This document shows positions 7,019-14,049 of a stretch of DNA of 14,217 nucleotides, in pieces. The DNA is from JANNRR01 sp031401675 (GTDB lineage: Bacteria; Pseudomonadota; Alphaproteobacteria; Rhodobacterales; Rhodobacteraceae). The stretch's first letter is position 1, and each line of letters opens with the position of its first letter. The stretch lies in assembly GCA_031401675.1 (NCBI GenBank), contig JANNRR010000111.1, positions 1 through 14,217 of the forward strand, in the 5' to 3' direction. Below the pieces are notes generated by a model. The model ran no database searches and was not told the origin of the DNA. It was given only the letters and a program-made list of their open reading frames with translations. A program made the translations under genes and the position numbers.

Positions 7019-7249
7019 TCAGTGCGGCAGCGCGAAGGTGCCGAGGGTGGAGCCGAGGAACGCGCCGGCCAGAAGGCCGACGATGATGGTTCCGAAAAAG
7101 AACAGGCGGTCCCAGTTCAGGTTCATCACCAGACGCAGACCGCGATAGCCGCTTTCAAGCACTTGCACGATGACACCCGTGTTGTCAGGACCCGCAAACT
7201 CGTGCTTCCCGATTAGCCGAAAAATATGGCGGGATTGCGGCGTGGCCAT
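7019..7249 (-). CDS. Small single-span membrane protein, function unknown
   Basis: I do not recognise a named family for this 76-residue protein. Residues 1-47 are soluble and mildly basic; residues about 48-70 (LFFFGTIIVGLLAGAFLGS) form one hydrophobic segment rich in Gly and small residues, ending near the C-terminus. No signal-peptide cut site or catalytic motif is seen. The ATG at 7249 has GAGGTG at ideal spacing, 14 bases after the rseP stop. A TTG at 7267 in the same frame overlaps that stop but lacks comparable support. The ribosome site, the matching strand and the place between rseP and bamA argue for a real gene, perhaps with an envelope role, which is inference only. Confidence 0.75.
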   Translation of the reverse strand: MATPQSRHIFRLIGKHEFAGPDNTGVIVQVLESGYRGLRLVMNLNWDRLFFFGTIIVGLLAGAFLGSTLGTFALPH

Positions 7250-7263
7250 GGCTGTCACCTCTG

Positions 7264-8622
7264 TCAAGGGCAGAATATGTCGTTGGTCAGCGCGAACGCC
7301 ATCAGCGCCAGCAGCAGTGCCAGGCCGACGCCCATCATCAGCCGCAGCGCCCGGTCGGGCGGCGGCCGGCGGGTGATCGCCTCGTAGGCGTGAAACACCA
7401 GATGGCCGCCGTCCAGCACCGGGATCGGGAACAAGTTCATCAGACCGACGGCGGTCGACAGCACCGCGATGAACCAGACGAACGACATCAGGCCCATGCT
7501 GGCGGCGGCACCGGAGGTTTCGGCGATGCCGATCGGGCCGGACAGGTTGCAGCTGCTGATCGCGCCGGTGAGCATGTGATACAGTCCCGACAGGCTGGTG
7601 CGCACGATGTCCCAGGTCTGCCAGCCGGCATCGCCAAGCGCCTCGAGCGGGCCGGGGTGGCGCAGTTCGGGCACGTAGACCAGCCCGCCGCTGAGGCCGA
7701 TCAGCCAGCGGGTTTCAAAGCCGCCCGCTGCCGTCGGAATGTCCATCCGGCGCGGGGTCAGCGTTACATCGAACGCGGTGGGGGCGGCACCGTCATCCGG
7801 ACCGGGTCGCCAGATGCCGAGCGTCACCGGTTTGCCATCGGAAGCGGCGACCTTTTCCCGCAGTTCGCGAAAGGCGTGGATGGCGGCACCGTCGACCGAC
7901 AGGACGACATCGCCCGCCATCAGCCCGGCGTCGTCGGCGGGCGAGCCCGGCTGGACCGCCTCGGCCAGCGGCGGGAACGGAAACGGGCCCTGCACTTCGG
8001 TTTCCGCGCCACTTCGCCGGACTGAATAGGCCACCACGGACGCTGCTGGCAGCGATTCGACGGCTGCATAGAACGCGTCGTTGTCCGGCGTGGCGATGCC
8101 GCCGATGCTCAGGATGGCATCGCCGGGGCGCAGGCTGTCGGACAGGGCGGGCAGCGGTTTCAGCGTGCCGACCACCGGCGTATCGGTGGCCACGCCCCGG
8201 ACCATGAACAGCCCGGCAAAGATCAGCAAAGCCAGCGCGAAATTGAACGCCGGACCCGCCGCCACCGTGGCCGCGCGGGCCCACAACGGCGCACCGTGCA
8301 TGGTGCGGCGGCGGGCGCTGGCGCTCATCGCGCTGATGGCGGCACCGTCCTTGCCCGAAGCGGCGTCGGCGTCACCGGCGAATTTCACATAGCCGCCGAA
8401 AGGCAGCGCCGCCACCTGCCAGCGGGTGCCGCGCTTGTCGCTGCGGGCCCACAGCACCGGGCCGAACCCCAGCGAGAACACCTCGGCATGGATGCCCGAC
8501 CAGCGCCCGACGATGTAATGGCCGTATTCGTGCACCGTCACGATGATCGACAGCGCCACGACAAAGGCGAGGATGGTGTACACCAGACCGCCGAACGACG
8601 GGATCAACCCCAGAATATCCAA
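7264..8622 (-). CDS. rseP: Site-2 intramembrane zinc metalloprotease RseP
   Basis: RseP cuts membrane-embedded anti-sigma factors or remnant signal peptides in the inner membrane. The 452-residue protein has the zinc motif HEYGH (31-35) in the first hydrophobic segment. It has LPFGGYVKF (73-81), a membrane segment near 117-143, two PDZ-like regions with RPGDAILSIGG (165-175) and GSPADDAGLMAGDVVLSVDG (226-245), and NLFPIPVLDGGH (396-407), whose Asp404 is the third zinc ligand. A last membrane segment ends the protein. The start is TTG at 8622: a clear AGAGGTAG lies about seven bases upstream and the N-terminus fits the family. It follows dxr after 29 bases. Whether it acts on a sigma-E-type pathway here cannot be seen from this window. 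Confidence 0.96.
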   Translation of the reverse strand: MDILGLIPSFGGLVYTILAFVVALSIIVTVHEYGHYIVGRWSGIHAEVFSLGFGPVLWARSDKRGTRWQVAALPFGGYVKFAGDADAASGKDGAAISAMSASARRRTMHGAPLWARAATVAAGPAFNFALALLIFAGLFMVRGVATDTPVVGTLKPLPALSDSLRPGDAILSIGGIATPDNDAFYAAVESLPAASVVAYSVRRSGAETEVQGPFPFPPLAEAVQPGSPADDAGLMAGDVVLSVDGAAIHAFRELREKVAASDGKPVTLGIWRPGPDDGAAPTAFDVTLTPRRMDIPTAAGGFETRWLIGLSGGLVYVPELRHPGPLEALGDAGWQTWDIVRTSLSGLYHMLTGAISSCNLSGPIGIAETSGAAASMGLMSFVWFIAVLSTAVGLMNLFPIPVLDGGHLVFHAYEAITRRPPPDRALRLMMGVGLALLLALMAFALTNDIFCP

Positions 8623-8651
8623 GAAACTACCTCTGCCCTGCGCACTGTTGA

Positions 8652-9830
8652 CTAGGTCCGGCCCGACCGTTGGCGGATCACTTCGCCCGCCCTTATCCGT
8701 GCCAGATGGTCCATTGCAAGCACGCTATCAAGGTCGGTCGGGGCAATTGTAAGGCAACAGTCGGCAGAAAGCCGGGCAATTGTTTCCTGCACTACTTCGG
8801 CCATTGCCAGAAACCCGATGGAACCGGCGATGAAATGATCCAGCGCCACCTCTTTCGCCGCGTTGAACGCCGCCCCCGACAGTCCGCCGATCGCCATCAC
8901 CTGCCGCGCCAGCCACAGCGCCGGATAGCGCGCCCGGTCGGGGCTGCTGAACTCCAGCCTGCCGATGGCGGCAAGGTCCAGCCTGGCCACCGGCAGATCG
9001 GCGCGGGCCGGCCAGTTCAGGGCATAGCCGATGGCGTGGCGCATGTCGGGCGGACCCAGATGCGCCATCAACGCGCCGTCGTGATGGCCGACCAGCGCGT
9101 GCACCAGCGACTGCGGGTGGATCAACACCTCGATCCGGTCGGGATCAATTGCGAAATATTCCCGCGTTTCAATCAGTTCCAGTGCCTTGTTGAACATCGA
9201 CGCCGAATCAATGGTGATGCGCTGACCCATCGCCCAGTTCGGATGGCTGGCGGCCTCGGCCGCCGTGGCGGTTGCCAGACGCGCCAGCGGCCAATCGCGG
9301 AATGCCCCGCCCGAGGCGGTCAGGATGATGCGCTCGACCGACGCGATATCCTCGCCGACCAGCGCCTGAAAGATCGCCGAATGCTCGCTGTCCACCGGCA
9401 GGATGCGGGCGGAATGAAGCGCCGCCTCGGCCAGCAACAGCGGCCCCGCTGTCACCAGGCTTTCCTTGTTGGCCAGCGCCAGCGTCCCGCCCTGCGCCAA
9501 GGCCCGGAACCCCGGCGCCAGACCCGCCGCCCCGACGATGGCCGACATGAACCAGTCGGCGGGCCGGTCCGCCGCCTCGATCAGCCCTTGCGGCCCGGCG
9601 GCGACGGCACAGCCGCTGCCGGACAGAAGCGATTTCAGCTCGCTGTAGCACTCGGGGTTCGCGGTTACCGCCAGTTCGGCCCCGAAGGTCCGCGCCTGTT
9701 CGGCCAGCCGCGCCAGATTGCGCCCGCCGGTCAGGGCCACGACCCGGTATGCCCCCGGGCGCCGGGCGATCAGGTCGAGCGTGCTTTCGCCGACCGAACC
9801 GGTGGCGCCAAAGACGCTGACCCGGCGCAT
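8652..9830 (-). CDS. dxr: 1-deoxy-D-xylulose 5-phosphate reductoisomerase
   Basis: Dxr converts DXP to 2-C-methyl-D-erythritol 4-phosphate with NADPH, the committed step of the MEP isoprenoid pathway, and so feeds UppS. The 392-residue length is normal. Visible motifs are the N-terminal nucleotide-binding GATGSVGES (8-16), ALANKESLV (118-126), LPVDSEHSAIFQAL with metal ligands Asp147 and Glu149 (144-157), TASGGAF (171-177), HPNWAMG with His196, and NKALELIE with Glu218. These match E. coli Asp150, Glu152, His209 and Glu231. The frame is open far upstream through cdsA. The ATG at 9830 is chosen because it begins the canonical N-terminus and shares its A with the cdsA stop (TGATG). Confidence 0.97.
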   Translation of the reverse strand: MRRVSVFGATGSVGESTLDLIARRPGAYRVVALTGGRNLARLAEQARTFGAELAVTANPECYSELKSLLSGSGCAVAAGPQGLIEAADRPADWFMSAIVGAAGLAPGFRALAQGGTLALANKESLVTAGPLLLAEAALHSARILPVDSEHSAIFQALVGEDIASVERIILTASGGAFRDWPLARLATATAAEAASHPNWAMGQRITIDSASMFNKALELIETREYFAIDPDRIEVLIHPQSLVHALVGHHDGALMAHLGPPDMRHAIGYALNWPARADLPVARLDLAAIGRLEFSSPDRARYPALWLARQVMAIGGLSGAAFNAAKEVALDHFIAGSIGFLAMAEVVQETIARLSADCCLTIAPTDLDSVLAMDHLARIRAGEVIRQRSGRT

Positions 9831-10711
9831 CAGCCCGCCAGCGGTGGAAAATCCACCATCTGTTCCACCACCAACAGCAGCACCGCCGCCCCCAGCAGGC
9901 CGTCGAACCGGTCCAGCAAGCCGCCATGACCGGGGATCAGGTTCGAGGCATCCTTGACCCCGACCCGGCGCTTGACCGCACTTTCCGAAATGTCGCCCAT
10001 CTGGGCGGCCATCGACAGCGCGATGCTCAGCCCGATCAGTTCCGGCGCTGCCCCGGCCCAGATCACGAACCCCCAGCCGACCAGAGCAGCGGCGAACCAG
10101 CCCGCGACCGTTCCCGACCAGGTCTTTTTCGGGCTGACGCGTGGCCAGAATTTCGGCCCGCCCAACAGCCGCCCGGCGAAATATCCGGCGATGTCGGTGG
10201 CCACCACCACCCCCAGCAGCCACAACATCCAGATCAGCCCGAATTCGGCCCGCACATGCACGACGCCGAACCCGGCCAGCACGATCAGCGCGGCATAGCC
10301 GGCGAAAATCCGCCGGTTGACCGGCAGCACCGAGATGCCGACGAACGAGGGCGCCAGCGCCAGCGGCAGCACAAAACCAACCGGCAGCAAACCGGACAGC
10401 GCCACCGACGCACCCGCCACCGCCGCCATCGGCAAGGCGTGCCCGGCCTGATCGGGTGACGCCAGCATCCGGTGCAACTCCCACACCATCACCGCCGCCG
10501 ACAGACTGACCAGCGCCAGAAACCACCAGCCCCCGGCCCAGACCGCCGCCAGACCGACCGCGACCAGCGCCGCCGCCGAGGCCAGACGCGGGCCAAGATC
10601 GGGGAATTTCGACGGGTCCAGTTCCGACGGGGCCAGTTCCGACGGGTCTAGTTTCGACGGGTCCGGTTTCGACGGGTCCGGATTCAACCCGGTGGGCGGC
10701 ACCGGGGTCAC
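9830..10711 (-). CDS. cdsA: Phosphatidate cytidylyltransferase CdsA, repeat-bearing N-terminus
   Basis: CdsA makes CDP-diacylglycerol from phosphatidic acid and CTP, the branch point to all phospholipids, in the inner membrane. The 293-residue protein is mostly hydrophobic with about eight membrane segments. The family signature lies at 244-270, starting SAVKRRVGVKDASN and ending HGGLLDRFD. The conserved SPKKTWSG segment lies before it. The start is GTG at 10711, overlapping the uppS stop as GTGA; no ATG gives a better N-terminus. Residues 11-35 are five tandem pentapeptides of the form [PL][DA]PS[KE], ahead of the first membrane segment, which I do not expect in this family. It ends on the dxr start. 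Confidence 0.94.
   Translation of the reverse strand: MTPVPPTGLNPDPSKPDPSKLDPSELAPSELDPSKFPDLGPRLASAAALVAVGLAAVWAGGWWFLALVSLSAAVMVWELHRMLASPDQAGHALPMAAVAGASVALSGLLPVGFVLPLALAPSFVGISVLPVNRRIFAGYAALIVLAGFGVVHVRAEFGLIWMLWLLGVVVATDIAGYFAGRLLGGPKFWPRVSPKKTWSGTVAGWFAAALVGWGFVIWAGAAPELIGLSIALSMAAQMGDISESAVKRRVGVKDASNLIPGHGGLLDRFDGLLGAAVLLLVVEQMVDFPPLAG
10607..10681 (-). repeat. 15-bp tandem repeat x5 in the cdsA 5' region
   Basis: Five consecutive 15-base units (plus-strand form TTTCGACGGGTCCGG with a few substitutions) encode residues 11-35 of CdsA. The units at 10652-10666 and 10667-10681 are identical; the other three differ by one to four bases. The unit is a multiple of three, so copy changes keep the frame. 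Confidence 0.92.
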
Positions 10712-11436
10712 GCCGTGCTGACCGCGCCAAAGCGCCGTTCGCGCCGGGCATAGCGGTCCAGTATGTCGGCCAGTTCGTCGGCAGTGAAATCGGGCCACAG
10801 TGTTTCGGTGAATTCGTATTCGGCATAGGCCGCCTGCCACAGCAGGAAGTTCGACACCCTGGTTTCGCCCGAGGTGCGGATCACCAGATCTGGGTCGGGC
10901 AGGAACTGGGTGTCCAGATGCTGCATCATCCGTTCCTCGGTGACATCGTCGGGGTTCAGATTGCCGTCGGCAGCGGCGACACACAGCGCCCGCGCCGCCC
11001 GCACCAGTTCATCGCGGCCGCCATAGTTGATCGCCACCGTCAGGATCAGGCGGCAGTTGTCGCGGGTGCGCGCCTCGATCCCCTCCATCATCCGTTGCAG
11101 CTTGGGGTCCAGCCGGCTGCGTTCACCGATGAAGCACATCCGCACGCCCTCGGCCGACATCCGGTCGGCCTCGTTGTTGATGTAGCGCGCAAAAATTCCC
11201 ATCAGGCCCAGCACTTCGCGGGTAGAGCGCTTCCAGTTCTCGGTCGAAAAGGCATAGACCGTCAGGTGGGTGACGCCCAGGTCGGGGCAGGCCGCCACGA
11301 TTTCCTTCACCCGTTCGGCACCGCGCCGGTGGCCGACCAGCCGCGGCCAGCCGCGCTTGGTGGCCCAGCGGCCATTGCCGTCCATGATGATCGCCACATG
11401 GGCCGGTGTGCGCAGCGTGGTGTCTTTTGCGGCCAA
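10708..11436 (-). CDS. uppS: Isoprenyl transferase (undecaprenyl diphosphate synthase)
   Basis: This cis-prenyltransferase extends farnesyl diphosphate with isopentenyl units, giving the C55 carrier for peptidoglycan and polysaccharide export. The 242-residue protein has HVAIIMDGNGRWA (13-25) with catalytic Asp19, TVYAFSTENWKR, and the C-terminal RTSGETRVSNFLLWQAAYAE and LWPDF motifs. The start is TTG at 11436: AAGGGA lies about six bases upstream, and the next Met is inside the catalytic motif. A GTG at codon 14 would cut the family N-terminus too short. It follows frr after 55 bases that hold two hairpins, and overlaps cdsA by four bases. Chain length C55 is assumed from the family and context. 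Confidence 0.95.
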   Translation of the reverse strand: MAAKDTTLRTPAHVAIIMDGNGRWATKRGWPRLVGHRRGAERVKEIVAACPDLGVTHLTVYAFSTENWKRSTREVLGLMGIFARYINNEADRMSAEGVRMCFIGERSRLDPKLQRMMEGIEARTRDNCRLILTVAINYGGRDELVRAARALCVAAADGNLNPDDVTEERMMQHLDTQFLPDPDLVIRTSGETRVSNFLLWQAAYAEYEFTETLWPDFTADELADILDRYARRERRFGAVSTA

Positions 11437-11458
11437 AGACCTTCCCTTTCAAAGGCTT

Positions 11459-11501
11459 GCAGGTGGGACCTGCGATGTGAAGGCCCGCAGGTCAGACCTG
11501 C
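11459..11501 (-). repeat. Twin GCAGGT...ACCTGC hairpins between frr and uppS
   Basis: Two 15-base inverted repeats with identical 6-base arms GCAGGT/ACCTGC and different 3-base loops lie at 11459-11473 and 11487-11501, centres 28 bases apart. The frr-proximal one contains the frr stop codon; the other ends about 22 bases before the uppS TTG. In RNA each could form a 6-bp stem, or the arms could pair with the other copy. No T-run follows, so neither is a standard terminator. Confidence 0.7.
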
Positions 11502-12058
11502 ATGATCTCGTACTGCTTGGACTCGAGCAGCCGGTCGATGTTGGCGATGGTCCGGTCGGTCAGGTCCTGAATCTCTTCCGACCAGACCTTCTGGTCATCC
11601 TCGGCCATGCCAGCGGTCTTGGCCCGCTTGATCTGGTCCATGCCGTCGCGGCGCACGTTGCGCACCGCCACCCTTGCGTGTTCGGCATATTGCGCCGCAA
11701 CCTTGGCCAGCTGCGCCCGGCGTTCCTCGTTCAGTTCGGGGATCGGCAGGCGGATGATCGGGCCGTCGGTGACCGGATTGATGCCGATGCCCGAATCACG
11801 GATGGCGCGTTCGACCTTGGTGATCATCGAGCGGTCCCAGACGTTGATGGTGATCATCCTCGGTTCGGGGACGTTGATGGTGCCCAACTGGTTGATCGGC
11901 GTCATCGTGCCATAGGATTCGACAAGAATCGGTTCAAGGATCGAGGCCGAGGCCCGGCCGGTGCGCAAGGAGCCGAACTCGGTCTTCAGCGCCGTCATCG
12001 CGCCGTCCATCCGGCGCTGCAGATCGTCGATGTCGATGTCGGTCGGGTCGTCAGCCAT
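11492..12058 (-). CDS. frr: Ribosome recycling factor
   Basis: Frr splits post-termination ribosomes together with EF-G. The 188-residue protein has the normal length. Its N-terminal helix includes LKTEFGSLRTGRASASILEP (24-43), the well-conserved RTGRAS region. The middle domain has PINQLGTINVPEPR and WDRSMITKVERAIRDS. The C-terminal long helices hold PELNEERRAQLAK and AVRNVRRDGMDQIK. The ATG at 12058 fits the family start, though the Shine-Dalgarno is weak. It follows pyrH after 69 bases. The pyrH-frr order is usual across bacteria. Its final codons lie in a hairpin shared with the following spacer. Confidence 0.97.
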   Translation of the reverse strand: MADDPTDIDIDDLQRRMDGAMTALKTEFGSLRTGRASASILEPILVESYGTMTPINQLGTINVPEPRMITINVWDRSMITKVERAIRDSGIGINPVTDGPIIRLPIPELNEERRAQLAKVAAQYAEHARVAVRNVRRDGMDQIKRAKTAGMAEDDQKVWSEEIQDLTDRTIANIDRLLESKQYEIMQV

Positions 12059-12127
12059 CGTTTGTCTCGTCTTGTCGCGTTTCGCCTGGGCCCGCTATAG
12101 CAAGCCTTGCCGGGTTTGGGTATACGG

Positions 12128-12865
12128 TCAACCGTGAACCACCGTATAGGTGCCTTCGCCACGCAGGATGCCGCGAAAGCCGCCAGGTTCGTCCAGCGAA
12201 AACACGATGATCGGCAAGTCGTTGTCGCGGGCCAGCGCAATGGCACTGGCATCCATCACCCCCAGATGCTTTTGCAGGACCTCGTCATAGCTGATCCGGT
12301 CATAGCGTTTGGCGTCGGGAAACTTCTTGGGGTCCTTGTCATAGACGCCGTCAACCTTTGTTCCCTTGAAGATCGCCTCGCAACTCATTTCATTCGCACG
12401 CAAAGTCGCGGCAGTGTCGGTGGTGAAATACGGGTTGCCGGTACCGGCGGCAAAGATGCAGACCCGCTTTTTCTCCAGATGCCGCACGGCGCGGCGGCGG
12501 ATGTAGGGCTCGCACACCTGATCCATCGGGATCGCGGAAATCACCCGTGTGTGGATGTTCAGCGATTCGAGGCTGGCCTGCATCGCCAGCGCGTTCATCA
12601 CCGTAGCCAGCATGCCCATGTAGTCGGCGGTGGTCCGCTCCATGCCCTGGGCGCTGCCCTGCAACCCGCGAAAGATGTTGCCGCCGCCGATCACCATGCA
12701 GATCTCGATGCCCAGATCATGCACGGTCTTGATCTCTGCGGCGATGCGCTGGACCGTCGGCGGATGCAGGCCGAAGCCCTGATCGCCCATCAGCGCCTCG
12801 CCCGAGATCTTCAGCATGACGCGTCTGTAGGTATCGGGTTTCGGCTTGGCTGCCTGCTCGGTCAT
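12128..12865 (-). CDS. pyrH: UMP kinase PyrH
   Basis: PyrH phosphorylates UMP to UDP, supplying pyrimidine nucleotides and UDP-sugars such as the LpxA substrate. The 245-residue protein shows the amino-acid-kinase fold motifs KISGEAL (19-25), VIGGGNIFRG (58-67), TTADYMGMLATVMNALAM (78-95), AAGTGNPYFTTDTAA (139-153) and KVDGVYDKDPK (170-180). The ATG at 12865 is preferred because GAGGGG precedes it at about eight bases; a GTG 33 bases upstream is in frame but lacks this support. It is the first gene of the minus-strand cluster and diverges from miaA. The tsf and rpsB genes often found before pyrH are not here. Confidence 0.97.
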   Translation of the reverse strand: MTEQAAKPKPDTYRRVMLKISGEALMGDQGFGLHPPTVQRIAAEIKTVHDLGIEICMVIGGGNIFRGLQGSAQGMERTTADYMGMLATVMNALAMQASLESLNIHTRVISAIPMDQVCEPYIRRRAVRHLEKKRVCIFAAGTGNPYFTTDTAATLRANEMSCEAIFKGTKVDGVYDKDPKKFPDAKRYDRISYDEVLQKHLGVMDASAIALARDNDLPIIVFSLDEPGGFRGILRGEGTYTVVHG

Positions 12866-12912
12866 CGGATGCGCCCCTCGCGTGGAGTTATTTGCCACTT
12901 TTGCTGGCGCGC

Positions 12913-12941
12913 AAAATGTCGGAAAACGCGGGCGGGTTCAA
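12913..12941 (-). promoter_or_regulatory. Candidate pyrH promoter
   Basis: On the minus strand TTGAAC (12936-12941), a 17-base spacer, then CATTTT (12913-12918), giving a leader of about 40 bases before the pyrH ATG. It could drive the cluster from its first gene. A 6-base-arm inverted repeat (TTTTGC at 12899-12904, GCAAAA at 12911-12916) overlaps the -10 and might be an operator. No promoter for miaA stands out. Confidence 0.35.
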
Positions 12942-12997
12942 CGCCTAACCCAACGGGTCGTCCGGGGTTGGGCGGGTGCTGGTCCCGATCCGACGAA

Positions 12998-13894
12998 ATG
13001 CGGTGCAACGTGCTGTCTTTGCTGAACATCATCGATCCGGCGCGGCATGTCCTGTTGGCCGGTCCGACCGCATCGGGAAAGTCGGCGCTGGCGCTGGCGG
13101 TGGCGGCGGAACAGGGCGGCTGCATCGTCAATGCCGATGCGTTGCAGGTGTTTGCCAACTGGCGGGTGCTGACCGCGCGGCCGACGCCGGAGGACGAGGC
13201 GCTGGCACCACACCGGCTGTACGGCCATGTGGCCGCCGATGCGGCCTATTCGGTCGGGCATTGGCTGCGCGAGGTGTCAGCGCTGCTGGACACGGGTCAA
13301 CGCCTGATCATCGTCGGCGGCACCGGGCTCTATCTGACCGCCCTGACCGAGGGGCTGGTCGACATCCCGGCCATTCCCGCCGCGATCAGGGTCGAGGCCG
13401 ACGCCCGCATGGCCGATCCGGCGGCGCTGCTGGCCGAGCTTGATCCGGCAACGCGGGCCCGGATCGATCCGGGCAACCCGGCCCGCATCCAGCGCGCTTG
13501 GGAAGTGCTGCGGGCCACCGGGCGCGGACTGGCCGACTGGCAGGCCGAAACCGGGCCGCCGCTGTTGCCGCTGCCGCAGACGACAACGCTGGCGCTGATG
13601 CCGGACCGGGACTGGCTGGGGGCGCGGATCGACCGGCGTTTCGATGCGATGATCGCGGGCGGTGCCCTGGACGAGGTGCGGGCCGCCCTGCCCGGCTGGG
13701 TACCCGGCCGCCCGTCATCGCGCGCCATCGGTGCCGCCGAACTGCTGTCACATCTGCGCGGCGAACAGTCGTTGCTGCAGGCGGTGGCGCTGGCCAGGAT
13801 CGCGTCGCGGCAATATGCCAAGCGGCAGATGACGTGGTTTCGTGCCCGGATGCGCGGCTGGCACAACCTGGCGTTGCCGGGGGCGGGGTCTTAG
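12998..13894 (+). CDS. miaA: tRNA dimethylallyltransferase MiaA
   Basis: MiaA transfers a dimethylallyl group from DMAPP to A37 of tRNAs reading UNN codons; DMAPP comes from the pathway that Dxr starts. The 298-residue protein has the P-loop GPTASGKS (22-29), NADALQVF (45-52, the usual DSxQVY region), TARPTPEDEALAPHRLYGH (59-77), IIVGGTGLYLTALTEGL, ARIQRAWEVLRATG and the C-terminal YAKRQMTWFR. The frame is open upstream only because it runs antisense through pyrH. ATG at 12998 starts the family-like part, but no clear Shine-Dalgarno is visible and GTG at 13010 is possible. It is divergent from pyrH. Confidence 0.95.
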   Translation: MRCNVLSLLNIIDPARHVLLAGPTASGKSALALAVAAEQGGCIVNADALQVFANWRVLTARPTPEDEALAPHRLYGHVAADAAYSVGHWLREVSALLDTGQRLIIVGGTGLYLTALTEGLVDIPAIPAAIRVEADARMADPAALLAELDPATRARIDPGNPARIQRAWEVLRATGRGLADWQAETGPPLLPLPQTTTLALMPDRDWLGARIDRRFDAMIAGGALDEVRAALPGWVPGRPSSRAIGAAELLSHLRGEQSLLQAVALARIASRQYAKRQMTWFRARMRGWHNLALPGAGS

Positions 13895-13907
13895 TCGCCT
13901 TGTTTCC

Positions 13908-13951
13908 CATCGGCCACGCTTTGCCGATGATCGGGGCGTGACATATTTTTT
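13908..13951 (+). terminator. Possible terminator after miaA
   Basis: CATCGGC (13908-13914) pairs with GCCGATG (13923-13929) around an 8-base loop, 14 bases after the miaA stop. A run of six T is at 13946-13951, 16 bases past the stem, which is too far for a classic intrinsic terminator. TTGCCG (13921-13926), 17 bases and TATTTT (13944-13949) could instead be a weak promoter for the next gene. Confidence 0.25.
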
Positions 13952-13989
13952 CCTTGGGGCTGCCACCGCAGTCTCCTAGGTTGACCGAC

Positions 13990-14011
13990 ATGCTGCGACT
14001 GTGCGCAGCAT
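13990..14011. promoter_or_regulatory. Inverted repeat before the AraC-like gene, candidate operator
   Basis: ATGCTGCG (13990-13997) and CGCAGCAT (14004-14011) are perfect inverted arms around a 6-base spacer. TTGACC at 13981-13986, a -35-like hexamer, is just upstream, but no good -10 follows. The site ends 38 bases before the next start codon. It could be a regulator-binding site or a leader hairpin. Confidence 0.4.
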
Positions 14012-14049
14012 AGCCAATCCGCCCGCCGCGACAGGACCCCGGAAATCCG

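Noticed and set aside
6863..7216. Plus-strand frame over the spacer before bamA and the small gene
   Set aside because: Repeat-derived Gly/Ala/Ser composition at the start, then antisense to the small membrane gene; no ribosome site.
8670..9929. Long plus-strand open frame of 419 codons opposite dxr
   Set aside because: It is antisense to a certain dxr, has low-complexity Gln/Arg/His-rich translation and no family motif; such frames are common in GC-rich DNA.
9831..10826. 332-codon upstream extension of dxr, suggesting a fusion protein
   Set aside because: The extension runs in another frame through cdsA and translates to Gly/Arg-rich shadow sequence; the canonical Dxr N-terminus begins at 9830.
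12107..12997. 297-codon upstream extension of miaA
   Set aside because: It is antisense to pyrH and lacks motifs; MiaA family sequence begins near 12998.
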